DNA of 33,562 nt from Rhodococcus sp. KRD197 (lineage in GTDB: Bacteria; Actinomycetota; Actinomycetes; Mycobacteriales; Mycobacteriaceae): assembly GCF_017168235.1 (NCBI RefSeq), contig NZ_JABFAO010000001.1, forward strand, positions 50,386 through 83,947. The letters are read 5' to 3'. Position numbers and translations under genes: made by a program. Under the pieces are notes generated by a model. The model had not been told where the DNA came from, searched no databases, and saw only the letters and a program-made list of their open reading frames with translations. Of this stretch, positions 8,332 to 18,955 are shown piece by piece (within the stretch, counting starts at the first letter, position 1; every line of letters starts with the position of its first letter).

Positions 8332-9749
8332 GCGCGCATCCGGCCGGCCCGAAGCACGCCGACGCCCCCGCCCAGGACACTGCCTTCGCGAAGCCCGCAA
8401 CCGCGTCGGAGATGACGACGCTCCCCGAACACGTCTATCCGCGTCACGCTGCGCGCGGCGAGGACGGCGTCGTGACATTGGCGGGGGTGCCGGTCACGGA
8501 GCTTGCAGAGCAGTACGGCACGCCGCTGTTCGTCATCGACGAGGACGACTTCCGTATGCGTGCCCGCGACATGGCGGCGGCATTCGGTGATCCTGCGCGA
8601 GTGCACTACGCCTCGAAAGCATTCCTGTGTGGCGAGATCGCCCGTTGGGTCGACGACGAGGGCCTCTCGCTGGACATCAGTTCCGGTGGCGAACTCAGTG
8701 TCGCTCTGGCAGCAGGGTTTCCGGCTGCCCGCATTGCCATGCACGGCAACAACAAATCGATCGAGGAGCTGACTGCGGGCGTGCGCGCCGGCGTCGAACA
8801 CGTGGTCCTGGACTCGATGATCGAGATCGACAGGCTCGACACCATCGCCGGTGAGCTGGGCGCCGTGCAGGACGTTCTCGTTCGTGTCACCGTCGGCGTC
8901 GAGGCGCACACGCACGAGTTCATCGCAACCGCCCACGAGGACCAGAAGTTCGGCTTCTCCCTCGCCGACGGGTCGGCACTCGAAGCAGTACGCCGCGTCT
9001 TCGCAACGGACAACCTGCGGCTCGTCGGCTTGCACAGCCACATCGGATCGCAGATCTTCGAGGTCGACGGTTTCGAGTTGGCGGCACACAAGCTGCTCAG
9101 GATGCTGCGCGATGTGGTCTCGGAGTTCGGCGTCGAGAAGACCGCCCAGATCTCGACGATCGACCTCGGCGGGGGCATGGGAATCGCGTACATTCCCAGC
9201 GACGATCCGCCTCCGATCGATCAACTCGCCGCGAAGCTGAAGGCGATCGTGGCAACCGAATCCGCGCAGGTCGGCCTGCCGGTCCCGACCATCGATGTCG
9301 AGCCGGGGCGTGCGATCGTCGGTCCGGGAACCGTGACGCTGTACGAGGTCGGGACCATCAAGGACGTGACGGTGGACGCGCAGACGCGCCGCCGGTACAT
9401 CAGCGTCGACGGCGGTATGAGCGACAACATTCGTACCTCGCTCTATCAGGCCGAGTACGACTGCCGGCTCGTCTCCCGCGGAAGCGAGGCCGATCCGGTG
9501 CTTGCGCGCGTCGTCGGAAAGCACTGCGAGAGCGGTGATGTGGTCATCAAGAACACCTGGATGCCGGCCGATGTCGGTCCCGGTGACCTACTGGCCGTTG
9601 CGGCCACCGGTGCGTACTGCTACTCGATGTCCAGCAGATACAACCTGTTGACGCGACCCGCTGTCGTCGCGGTGAAAGACGGAAAGTCCCGGCTCGTTCT
9701 GCGCCGGGAGACACTCGAAGATCTGCTCAGCTTGGAGGTGCAGCCATGA
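8328..9749 (+). CDS. lysA: Diaminopimelate decarboxylase
   Basis: It converts meso-2,6-diaminopimelate to L-lysine, the last step of lysine synthesis, using pyridoxal phosphate. From GTG 8328 it has 473 residues. The PLP Schiff-base lysine is in HYASKAF (K97); other fold-type III marks are [16 protein letters not shown], the glycine-rich DLGGGMGI, and [10 protein letters not shown]; the partner-subunit catalytic Cys is in GKHCESGDV. The GTG overlaps the argS stop as GTGA, with GGAGCGG just upstream within argS; earlier in-frame starts would put a foreign-looking leader inside argS. It overlaps hom by 4 nt. Confidence 0.97.
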   Translation: MSAHPAGPKHADAPAQDTAFAKPATASEMTTLPEHVYPRHAARGEDGVVTLAGVPVTELAEQYGTPLFVIDEDDFRMRARDMAAAFGDPARVHYASKAFLCGEIARWVDDEGLSLDISSGGELSVALAAGFPAARIAMHGNNKSIEELTAGVRAGVEHVVLDSMIEIDRLDTIAGELGAVQDVLVRVTVGVEAHTHEFIATAHEDQKFGFSLADGSALEAVRRVFATDNLRLVGLHSHIGSQIFEVDGFELAAHKLLRMLRDVVSEFGVEKTAQISTIDLGGGMGIAYIPSDDPPPIDQLAAKLKAIVATESAQVGLPVPTIDVEPGRAIVGPGTVTLYEVGTIKDVTVDAQTRRRYISVDGGMSDNIRTSLYQAEYDCRLVSRGSEADPVLARVVGKHCESGDVVIKNTWMPADVGPGDLLAVAATGAYCYSMSSRYNLLTRPAVVAVKDGKSRLVLRRETLEDLLSLEVQP

Positions 9750-11040
9750 CATCGAAGCCGATAGGAATCGCCGTTCTCGGACTCGGAAACGTCGGAAGCG
9801 AAGTAGTTCGCATCCTGACCGAGAACGCCGAGGATCTCGAAGCCAGAGTTGGTGCGCCACTGAAGATCCGAGGCATCGCCGTGCGGCGTGTCGACGGTGA
9901 CCGCGGCGTCGACCCCGAGCTGTTGACCGATGATCCGGCCGCGTTGGTCGATCGCGACGACGTAGACATCGTCGTCGAGGTACTGGGGGGAATCGATGTC
10001 CCCCGTGCGCTCATCTATTCCGCGCTGAAACAGGGCAAGTCGGTCGTCACAGCGAACAAGGCGCTACTCGCCGAGTACACCGGTGAGCTCGCCGACGCAG
10101 CCGAGGAGTCACGTGCCGACCTCTATTTCGAGGCTGCCGTCGCCGGAGCAATTCCGGTGGTGCGACCCCTGATGCAGTCGTTGGCCGGCGACCGAGTGAC
10201 CAAGGTTGCGGGAATCGTCAACGGCACCACCAACTTCATCCTCTCCGCGATGGACGAGACAGGTGCCGACTACGCCGAAACTCTTGCCGAGGCGGGACGC
10301 CTGGGCTACGCCGAAGCCGATCCGACCGCCGACGTCGAAGGCTACGATGCTGCTTCGAAGGCAGCGATCCTCGCCTCCATCGCATTTCACACGCGGGTAA
10401 CGGCTGGTGACGTCTACCGCGAGGGAATCAGCAACATCACCGCGGGCGATCTGGAGATGGCACGTTCGCTGGACTGCACCATCAAACTGCTCGCCATCTG
10501 CGAACGCATCACCACGCCGAAGGGTAAAGAACGCATCTCGGCGCGCGTGTACCCGGCGCTCGTGCCGCGGGACCATCCCCTCGCAACTGTCAACGGCGCG
10601 TTCAACGCCGTGGTGGTCGAGGCCGAGGCCGCGGGAAGACTGATGTTCTACGGCCAGGGCGCAGGTGGATCACCCACCGCGTCCGCGGTTCTCGGTGATC
10701 TCGTGATGGCGGCTCGAAACAAGTTCTACGGTGGCAGAGGACCTCTCGAATCGAAGTACGCGAAGCTGAAGGTGGCACCCATGGGCGACATCCTCACTCG
10801 CTACTACGTCAGCATGCAGGTCGCGGACAAACCGGGTGTCCTCGCGACGGTCGCCGCGGAGTTCTCCAAGCGCGATGTCAGTATTTCGACGGTGCGGCAG
10901 CAGGGTTCGGGCGACGGAGCCAGGCTCGTCGTCGTCACCCACCTCGCCGCGGACTCGGCGCTGTCCGAGACGGTGTCCGCCCTGGACAGCCTCGACGTCG
11001 TCACCTCCGTCGCCAGTGTTCTCAGATTGGAAGGCACCGA

Positions 11041-11044
<4 letters not shown>
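9746..11044 (+). CDS. hom: Homoserine dehydrogenase
   Basis: It reduces aspartate semialdehyde to homoserine with NAD(P)H, the branch point towards threonine and methionine. The product is 432 residues. The Rossmann motif GLGNVG is at 12-17, [10 protein letters not shown] and the catalytic-domain signature [11 protein letters not shown] follow, and a C-terminal ACT domain (about 353-430, [21 protein letters not shown]) is expected to bind threonine for feedback inhibition. The ATG forms ATGA overlap with the lysA stop, and its own stop overlaps the thrC start in the same way. Confidence 0.97.
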
Positions 11045-13058
<2,014 letters not shown>

Positions 13059-13076
13059 CTCGCCGGTAGGGGGTTC

Positions 13077-13105
13077 TTGCCGACTGCGCAGTTCGACGCT
13101 ATTGT
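13077..13105 (+). promoter_or_regulatory. Candidate rho promoter
   Basis: TTGCCG (13077-13082) and TATTGT (13100-13105) are separated by exactly 17 nt, and each matches four of six consensus bases. Transcription would start near 13112, giving a leader of about 250 nt before the rho GTG. Confidence 0.5.
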
Positions 13106-13365
13106 GGTGATCGTCCGTACATCGTGCGCTTCAGACGCCGGTTTTCACCAGGGCAATCACGTCATCGTGTTCGGGGGGTCTTACGCCCTGGTCGGGTGAC
13201 GCTCCTGGCTTCGATCCCTCCGCGTAGTACCTGCGGTTTCGGTTCGACCGTCCGTCCGCGGCAGTTCGATAGTGAAGCGGCAATATCCGTGTTCGAAACG
13301 AAATTCGAGCTACGGAACGAACCCTTGGCTGCGCAGACTGCGAGCGAGGGAAGGAAAGGACCTCC
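13106..13365 (+). other. Long structured rho mRNA leader
   Basis: About 260 nt without a convincing gene. A stem ACCAGGGC (13147-13154) / GCCCTGGT (13185-13192) closes a loop holding a smaller CACG-TCAT-CGTG hairpin (13158-13169). Rho is known to autoregulate through its leader in Escherichia coli, and the length and folding here would suit such control, but that is inference. A GTG frame from 13124 overlaps the rho start as GTGA; its third-position base use is not gene-like and it has no ribosome binding site. Confidence 0.4.
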
Positions 13366-15561
13366 GTGACCGATACGGAACTGATCTCTGCACCCGAAAA
13401 GACACGTCGCGGAGCTGGCCTGTCCGGAATGGTGCTCACCGAGCTGCGTAGTCTCGCGGGTGAACTCGGAATCAAGAGCATCTCCGGAATGCGCAAGGGC
13501 GATTTGATCGCCGCCATCTCGGAGCGTCAGGGTAGCAGCGGTGCGGGCCCCGCAGGGGCAACCAAGGCGCCGTCGCGGCGTTCCGCTGTCGACAAGACAC
13601 GCACCAACGATGCGGCTGCGACCACCGAAACAACACAGCCCACCGAAGCAACTCAGCCTTCTGCGGCAACACCGCCTGTCGAGGCCACACCGTCCGCCGA
13701 CGCGGCGCCGGTGGCCGACGCCTCGGCAGAAGCACCTCGCCGCACACGCGCACGCCGTACAGCGGGTCGGCGCGCGGGTGCTCCGGACCAGTTGCCGCTG
13801 GACGAGTCGAACGCACCGACCGGCGAGCAGTCGGCTGCGGAGCCGAAGAGCGAGAAGTCACAGGCAGCCGTATCGCAGGGTGCCGAAGCTTCGAATGCAG
13901 GTAACACCGAGTCCGATGGTGACAGCAGTGATCGGCCGCGACGTAGCCGTACCGAGCGTGACGCTCGCAACGACGGCGGAAACCGCAACGACAGTGGAAA
14001 CCGCAACGACAGTGGAAACCGCAACGACGCTGGAAACCGCAACGACGGCGGAAACCGCAACGACGCTGGAAACCGCAACGACGGCGCGGACACCGATGGT
14101 GGTCGGTCCGAAGGCGGCCGTGGCGAACGCAACCGAGGCCGCGGCCGGGGCCAGAATCAGAACGACAACCGTGGCGACGACCGCGGAAACAGCCGTGGCG
14201 ACGACCGCGGAAACAGCCGTGGCGACGACCGCGGAAACAGCGGCGGAGGCAACGCCGGAAGTAACAACGGTCCCCGCGACAACAGGGACAACAATCAGGA
14301 CGACGAAGGCGAAGGCCGGGGTCGGCGCGGGCGTAGGTTCCGCGAGCGGCGTCGTGGACGCGACCGCGGCGAGGTCGGCGGTGGCTCCGAGCGCGAGCCC
14401 GAGATTCGTGACGACGATGTCCTGCAGCCCGTCGCGGGCATCCTCGACGTCCTCGACAACTACGCGTTCGTACGGACCTCCGGCTACCTGGCCGGGCCCA
14501 ACGACGTGTACGTCTCGATGAACCTGGTTCGCAAGAACGGCCTGCGTCGCGGCGATGCCATCACGGGCGCCGTGCGCGTTGCTCGCGAAGGTGAGCAGTC
14601 CAGCCAGCGTCAGAAATTCAATCCTCTGGTGCGTCTGGACACGGTCAACGGCGGAGACGTCGAGGCCGCTCGCAAGCGTCCCGAGTTCGGCAAGCTCACG
14701 CCGCTGTACCCGAACCAGCGACTGCGGTTGGAGACGACGCCGAACATCCTCACCACGCGCATCATCGATCTGGTGATGCCGATCGGCAAGGGACAGCGTG
14801 CGCTGATCGTCAGTCCGCCGAAGGCCGGAAAGACGAGCGTTCTGCAGGCGATCGCCAACGCAATCTCGGTCAACAACCCGGAGTGCTACCTGATGGTCGT
14901 CCTCGTCGACGAGCGTCCGGAAGAGGTCACCGACATGCAGCGCTCGGTGAACGGCGAGGTCATCGCCTCGACGTTCGACCGCCCACCGGGTGATCACACC
15001 TCGGTCGCCGAGCTTGCGATCGAGCGTGCGAAGCGTCTCGTCGAAGCAGGCCAGGACGTCGTGGTGTTGCTCGACTCGATCACCCGGCTCGGCCGCGCGT
15101 ACAACAACAGCTCGCCGGCCTCGGGCCGAATCCTCTCCGGTGGCGTGGACTCGACAGCTCTGTACCCGCCGAAGCGGTTCCTCGGTGCTGCCCGCAACAT
15201 CGAGAACGGTGGATCGCTCACCATCATCGCCACCGCGATGGTCGAGACCGGTTCCACCGGCGACACCGTCATCTTCGAGGAGTTCAAGGGCACCGGCAAC
15301 GCCGAGCTCAAGCTCGATCGCAAGATTGCCGAGCGTCGCGTGTTCCCGGCTGTGGACGTCAACCCGTCGGGCACCCGCAAGGACGAGCTGCTGCTCAACC
15401 CTGACGAGGCTGCGGTGCTGCACAAGCTTCGTAGAGTCCTATCGGGGCTCGATTCTCACCAGGCGATCGATCTGCTGATCGACCGGCTGAAGAAGAGCAA
15501 GAACAACCTGGAGTTCCTGATGCAGGTGTCGAAGACCGCGCCCGGCGCGCTCGACGACTGA
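13366..15561 (+). CDS. rho: Transcription termination factor Rho with long repetitive N-terminal insert
   Basis: Rho is a hexameric RNA-dependent ATPase/translocase that ends transcription. The product is 731 residues against about 420 in E. coli. Residues 20-60 form the Rho N domain (LTELRSLAGELGIKSISGMRKGDLI). Residues about 65-345 are a low-complexity insert: Ala/Thr/Pro/Glu-rich, then Arg/Asn/Asp/Gly-rich with six GNRNDx units (205-240) and three RGDDRGNS units (about 269-292). The RNA-binding cold-shock domain follows (GILDVLDNYAFVRTSGYL), then the ATPase with Walker A PPKAGKT (484-490), DERPEEVTDM and LLDSITRLGRAYN. Translation starts at GTG 13366, preceded by GAAGGAAAGGA. Large inserts at this place are known in actinobacterial Rho and widen RNA binding; the exact repeat makeup here is this genome's own. 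Confidence 0.97.
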   Translation: MTDTELISAPEKTRRGAGLSGMVLTELRSLAGELGIKSISGMRKGDLIAAISERQGSSGAGPAGATKAPSRRSAVDKTRTNDAAATTETTQPTEATQPSAATPPVEATPSADAAPVADASAEAPRRTRARRTAGRRAGAPDQLPLDESNAPTGEQSAAEPKSEKSQAAVSQGAEASNAGNTESDGDSSDRPRRSRTERDARNDGGNRNDSGNRNDSGNRNDAGNRNDGGNRNDAGNRNDGADTDGGRSEGGRGERNRGRGRGQNQNDNRGDDRGNSRGDDRGNSRGDDRGNSGGGNAGSNNGPRDNRDNNQDDEGEGRGRRGRRFRERRRGRDRGEVGGGSEREPEIRDDDVLQPVAGILDVLDNYAFVRTSGYLAGPNDVYVSMNLVRKNGLRRGDAITGAVRVAREGEQSSQRQKFNPLVRLDTVNGGDVEAARKRPEFGKLTPLYPNQRLRLETTPNILTTRIIDLVMPIGKGQRALIVSPPKAGKTSVLQAIANAISVNNPECYLMVVLVDERPEEVTDMQRSVNGEVIASTFDRPPGDHTSVAELAIERAKRLVEAGQDVVVLLDSITRLGRAYNNSSPASGRILSGGVDSTALYPPKRFLGAARNIENGGSLTIIATAMVETGSTGDTVIFEEFKGTGNAELKLDRKIAERRVFPAVDVNPSGTRKDELLLNPDEAAVLHKLRRVLSGLDSHQAIDLLIDRLKKSKNNLEFLMQVSKTAPGALDD
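13978..14085. repeat. Six tandem 18-bp units in rho
   Basis: Six copies of GGAAACCGCAACGACRGY, starting at 13978, 13996, 14014, 14032, 14050 and 14068. Only the last two or three bases of each unit vary. They encode GNRND(S/A/G). Copy number may vary between strains without a frameshift. Confidence 0.9.
14170..14241. repeat. Three tandem 24-bp units in rho
   Basis: Three identical 24-bp copies begin at 14170, 14194 and 14218 and encode RGDDRGNS. Full identity at the DNA level points to recent duplication or repeated homogenisation. Confidence 0.9.
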
Positions 15562-15562
15562 C

Positions 15563-15634
15563 AGGCGGCTTCGCCGCATGTGCGCGGAAATACATAGCCA
15601 ACTATGTATTTCCGCGCACATGCGCGAAGCGCCT
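15563..15634. repeat. 72-nt near-perfect palindrome downstream of rho
   Basis: A 22-bp perfectly complementary stem (15576-15597 with 15602-15623) closes on a CCAA loop (15598-15601). The pairing extends outward through AGGCG-CTTCGC segments (15563-15575 with 15624-15634) with two one-base bulges on the left arm, giving about 33 bp in all. It begins 1 nt after the rho stop. No T tract follows, so a standard intrinsic terminator is not shown, although it could end or process the rho transcript. It may equally be a dispersed palindromic element. Confidence 0.85.
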
Positions 15635-15645
15635 CGGGAACAATC

Positions 15646-15654
15646 TGGCATACT
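15646..15654 (+). promoter_or_regulatory. Candidate extended -10 promoter for rpmE
   Basis: TGGCATACT (15646-15654) combines a TGN extension with a -10-like CATACT. There is no good -35. Transcription would start about 15661 and leave a leader of about 65 nt before the rpmE ATG. Confidence 0.4.
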
Positions 15655-15727
15655 GAACGGCTGAGTCCGGTTCCGGTTCACGTCCTCGAACGGCGAGGAC
15701 GACCCGGCGACCATTGAAAGGGACACC

Positions 15728-15961
15728 ATGAAGGCAGGAATTCACCCCGACTACACCATGACCACGGTCGTGTGTGGTTGCGGAAATACTTTCGAGACGC
15801 GCAGCACCACCGACAAAGAGCGCATCACCGTCGAGGTCTGCTCGCAGTGCCACCCGTTCTACACGGGCAAGCAGAAGATTCTCGACACCGGTGGCCGCGT
15901 CGCGCGCTTCGAGGCTCGCTACGGCAAGCGCGCCGGCAAGAAGGCCGACGCCGACAGCTAG
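15728..15961 (+). CDS. rpmE: Ribosomal protein bL31
   Basis: A 77-residue protein of the large ribosomal subunit, at the intersubunit bridge. It has the zinc-binding (C+) form: CGC at 16-18 and CSQC at 38-41, followed by the HPFYTGKQK segment typical of bL31. The ATG has GAAAGGGAC just upstream. Zinc-free paralogues usually replace the C+ form under zinc limitation; none is seen here. A hairpin terminator follows. Confidence 0.97.
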   Translation: MKAGIHPDYTMTTVVCGCGNTFETRSTTDKERITVEVCSQCHPFYTGKQKILDTGGRVARFEARYGKRAGKKADADS

Positions 15962-15969
15962 CAGTTCTC

Positions 15970-16008
15970 CCGACGCCCGTCCTGTGCATGTCGCAGGGCG
16001 GGCGTCGG
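15970..16008 (+). terminator. Hairpin terminator after rpmE
   Basis: A 15-bp stem (15970-15984 with 15994-16008, one G-U pair) with a 9-nt loop, 9 nt after the rpmE stop. Only a short T run (CATTTCC) follows, as is common in high-GC genomes. Behind it the sequence CTTATTTCCA occurs twice (16021-16030 and 16035-16044). Confidence 0.65.
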
Positions 16009-16096
16009 CATTTCCACACCCTTATTTCCACATCCTTATTTCCAACACCCCTGAAGATTCACCAGTCTTTCCGATTCACCGGAGCGGAGCGCAACA

Positions 16097-17173
16097 ATGG
16101 CGAGGACGAAGCCGTCGGCCATCGACGATATTCTGGCCGAACACTCGGGGCTCGAGCACCAGCTGGCCGATCCTGCGTTGCACAACGACCCCGTTGCCGC
16201 CCGCCGGGCCGGCAAGCGTTTCGCTGCGCTCGGTCCGATCATGTCGGTGCACTCGAAGCTGACCTCGGCCCAGGATGATCTCGCGGCGGCCCGAGAACTG
16301 GCCGCCGACGACGCGTCGTTCGCCGCGGAGATCCCGGAGCTGGAAGCCACCGTCGAAACGCTCGAGCAGACGCTCGCGGACTTGCTCGCACCGCGTGACC
16401 CGCACGACGGCGACGACATCGTCATGGAGGTCAAGTCGGGCGAAGGTGGCGAGGAGTCGGCGTTGTTCGCCGCGGACCTCGCTCGCATGTACGTTCGATA
16501 CGCGGAGCGTCGCGGTTGGCGCGTGGAAGTTCTCGACGCGAACGTCTCCGACCTGGGCGGCTACAAGGACGCGACACTGTCCATCAAGGCCAAGGGTGAT
16601 TCGCTCGACGGTGTCTGGGCGCGGTTGAAGTTCGAGGGCGGGGTCCACCGGGTGCAACGTGTCCCGGTCACCGAATCTCAGGGCCGTGTGCACACCTCCG
16701 CTGCCGGAATTCTCGTTTATCCCGAACCCGACGAGGTCGAAGAGGTCCAGATCGACGAAACCGATCTCCGCATCGACGTCTATCGGTCGTCGGGCAAGGG
16801 CGGTCAGGGTGTGAACACGACGGATTCTGCGGTGCGACTGACGCACCTGCCGACCGGCATCGTCGTCACCTGCCAGAACGAACGCTCGCAGTTGCAGAAC
16901 AAGGCACGCGCCATGCAGGTCCTCGCAGCACGGTTGCAGGCGGCCGCCGAGGAAGCCGCAGACGAAGAGGCGGCAGCAGGTCGGGCCAGTCAGGTACGTA
17001 CTGTCGACCGTTCCGAGCGCATCCGGACATACAATTTCCCCGAGAATCGCATCACCGACCATCGAATCGGCTTCAAGTCACACAACTTGGACGCCGTTCT
17101 CGACGGTGAGCTCGATGCGCTTCTCGACGCTTTGAGGAAGGCTGATCGCGAAGCACGCATGCAGGCCGAATAG
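16097..17173 (+). CDS. prfA: Peptide chain release factor 1
   Basis: RF1 recognises UAA and UAG at the ribosomal A site and triggers peptide release. The product has 358 residues. The codon-reading tripeptide is PVT (190-192, in [18 protein letters not shown]) and the catalytic GGQ is at 235-237 ([12 protein letters not shown]). The PxT motif separates it from RF2. The ATG at 16097 has GGAGCGGAGCG upstream. The Gln of GGQ is the target of PrmC, encoded two genes downstream. Confidence 0.97.
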   Translation: MARTKPSAIDDILAEHSGLEHQLADPALHNDPVAARRAGKRFAALGPIMSVHSKLTSAQDDLAAARELAADDASFAAEIPELEATVETLEQTLADLLAPRDPHDGDDIVMEVKSGEGGEESALFAADLARMYVRYAERRGWRVEVLDANVSDLGGYKDATLSIKAKGDSLDGVWARLKFEGGVHRVQRVPVTESQGRVHTSAAGILVYPEPDEVEEVQIDETDLRIDVYRSSGKGGQGVNTTDSAVRLTHLPTGIVVTCQNERSQLQNKARAMQVLAARLQAAAEEAADEEAAAGRASQVRTVDRSERIRTYNFPENRITDHRIGFKSHNLDAVLDGELDALLDALRKADREARMQAE

Positions 17174-17200
17174 CGGCGGAGCCGCACAAAGGAGACACCG

Positions 17201-17962
17201 ATGCACCACGGACTGACACCTGCGGGTGAGAATGCCGTGTCCGAGCTGGCCGGTAAGTACGCGATCTCGACCGACGCTGTTCGCGCGATGCTCGACGCGG
17301 TCAATTCAGGTCGCGGGACGATGGCTCAGTTCAATGTGCCCGAGCTCGGCGGAAGCGGGCAGTGGATGCGGGGCGGCATGACCATGGTCGGCAACATGTT
17401 CGATCACGGCCTCAAAGCGCGTGTCGACGGTCTGTGCCGCGACCTGTCGGAGCTGTTGGCCAACAACCAGGTGTACCCGCCCGCCCAGACCAACTCGCGT
17501 CCGGCTGGCTCGTGGTGGCCGAACGAACTCGGCAGCCCCAGCTCGAGCGGCGGCCAGAACGGCTCGCAGTACGCCTATTTCCCGAGTGCGCGTCGCCTCG
17601 CGATCCTCGCCAACGGGCGGTTGTCGGTATTCGACACCCTCGACCATTCCATCGGCGGTGTGCAACAGGCACAGGGCGGTGGGCCGGGATCGCTCGAGTT
17701 CACCAGTCAGTTCGGCACGTTTACTGCGGCGAGCTTGCCACTGGTCGACCCAGGAAACCAGAACACCCCAGCTCCCCAGCAACCAGCTCCCCAGCAGACC
17801 TTTTCTCAGCCAGCGCCTCAGGCGTCGGGAAGCAGCGCGGGTTCGATGAGTCTCGACGAGGTGACCTCGGCGATCGAAGCGTTGGCGTCCTTGCACAACA
17901 AAGGCATCCTCACCGACGCCGAATTCGAGACGAAGAAGGCTCAGCTCCTCGGGCGTATCTGA
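17201..17962 (+). CDS. SHOCT-domain protein, function unknown
   Basis: A 253-residue soluble protein with a strong ribosome binding site (AAAGGAG, 17188-17194). The N-terminal 90 residues (HGLTPAGENAVSELAGKY, TMAQFNVPELGGSGQWM, GGMTMVGNMFDHGLKARVD) form a conserved-looking domain I recall from other SHOCT proteins but cannot name. A Gly/Ser/Asn-rich middle and a Pro/Gln-rich linker (NTPAPQQPAPQQTFSQPAPQ) lead to a C-terminal SHOCT helix pair (about 226-253, LASLHNKGILTDAEFETKKAQLLGRI). SHOCT modules are short oligomerisation-type helices found at ends of many proteins. It lies between prfA and prmC, which are neighbours in M. tuberculosis; a link to release-factor biology is not shown. Confidence 0.85.
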   Translation: MHHGLTPAGENAVSELAGKYAISTDAVRAMLDAVNSGRGTMAQFNVPELGGSGQWMRGGMTMVGNMFDHGLKARVDGLCRDLSELLANNQVYPPAQTNSRPAGSWWPNELGSPSSSGGQNGSQYAYFPSARRLAILANGRLSVFDTLDHSIGGVQQAQGGGPGSLEFTSQFGTFTAASLPLVDPGNQNTPAPQQPAPQQTFSQPAPQASGSSAGSMSLDEVTSAIEALASLHNKGILTDAEFETKKAQLLGRI

Positions 17963-18003
17963 CGCGTTCGATACGCGTCGGTACGGCGTGGCACGCTGTA
18001 CGG

Positions 18004-18888
18004 GTGACTCGGAAACCGCTGCGCTTGGCCATCCTGGAAGCTACTGCAACGCTCGAGGCTGCCGGGGTGCCGAGCCCGCGAGTGGACGCAGAGCTTCTCG
18101 CGTCGCATCTCGTCGGCGTCGAGCGTGGGCGGTTGGGTCTGGTGCCACTTGTCGAACCGCAGGTGATCGAGGCCTATCGCAAGACAATCGAGCAGCGAGC
18201 CAAGCGGATCCCATTGCAGTACATCACCGGTACGTCGGCGCTGGGCAATATCGACGTCGAGGTCGGCCCGGGGGTGTTCGTGCCGCGACCGGAGACCGAA
18301 CTTCTGCTCGGCTGGGCTCTTGCATTCATCGAGGGGATCGACCGAAAGCCACCGGTCGTCCTTGATTTGTGTACTGGTTCCGGGGCCTTGGCCTTGGCCA
18401 TTGCAAATGCAAGACCGGACGCGCAGGTTCACGCCGTCGAGCTCGATCCGTCCGCCTTGGCGTGGGCGCGGCGCAACGCCGATTTGCGCGCCGAGCGGGG
18501 TGACACGCCGATCCTTCTGCACCACGGCGACGTCACCGACCGATCGTTGCTCACCGAACTGGACGGTCTCGTCGACGTCGTCGTCGCCAACCCGCCGTAC
18601 ATTCCCGAGGGAGCCGACCTCGAGCCCGAGGTCATCGATCACGATCCGCACGTGGCATTGTTCGGCGGTGTTGACGGGTTGTCGGTGATCGATCCAATGA
18701 TCAACAACGTCGCACGATGGCTATGGCCCGGTGGGGGAGTGGGCATCGAACACGACGATTCGCACGGTGACCGAGTGGTCGCTCTGTTGGAGGGCCGGCG
18801 CGTGTTCACCGATGTGACCCCGCATCCGGATCTGTCGGGTCGACCGCGCTTTGTCGTCGCATCGCGCGCCTTGTCGGCGCAGCGCTGA
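18004..18888 (+). CDS. prmC: Release factor glutamine methyltransferase
   Basis: PrmC (HemK) N5-methylates the glutamine of the GGQ motif in RF1 and RF2 using S-adenosylmethionine, which raises termination efficiency. From GTG 18004 the protein is 294 residues. The N-terminal helical domain contains PLQYITGTSALGNIDVEV and FVPRPETELLL; the SAM-binding loop is DLCTGSGALALAIA; the substrate-glutamine motif NPPY is at 196-199. The ribosome binding site is poor, and the start lies 42 nt after the SHOCT gene. Another small inverted repeat, GACGCGT/ACGCGTC (17961-17979), sits between the two genes. Confidence 0.95.
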   Translation: MTRKPLRLAILEATATLEAAGVPSPRVDAELLASHLVGVERGRLGLVPLVEPQVIEAYRKTIEQRAKRIPLQYITGTSALGNIDVEVGPGVFVPRPETELLLGWALAFIEGIDRKPPVVLDLCTGSGALALAIANARPDAQVHAVELDPSALAWARRNADLRAERGDTPILLHHGDVTDRSLLTELDGLVDVVVANPPYIPEGADLEPEVIDHDPHVALFGGVDGLSVIDPMINNVARWLWPGGGVGIEHDDSHGDRVVALLEGRRVFTDVTPHPDLSGRPRFVVASRALSAQR

Positions 18889-18955
18889 GCGCGTCGCAGC
18901 CGACACCGGACGAGCCTTCTCGCATCCTTTGCGGGCAGAGTGACAGGATAGAAGC

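Noticed and set aside
13124..13369. An 81-codon leader frame overlapping the rho start as GTGA
   Set aside because: The overlap is suggestive, but there is no ribosome binding site at the GTG, third-position base use is not gene-like, and the peptide is Arg/Pro-rich without any family resemblance. Kept only as part of the leader.
13858..15423. Long minus-strand open frame (521 codons) opposite rho
   Set aside because: It is a mirror of the high-GC codon use and the Asn/Arg repeats of rho; it encodes Val/Ala/Ser low-complexity sequence with no conserved motif.
16021..16045. Direct repeat CTTATTTCCA twice before prfA
   Set aside because: Only two short copies, too few for a CRISPR, iteron or regulator array; noted within the terminator entry.
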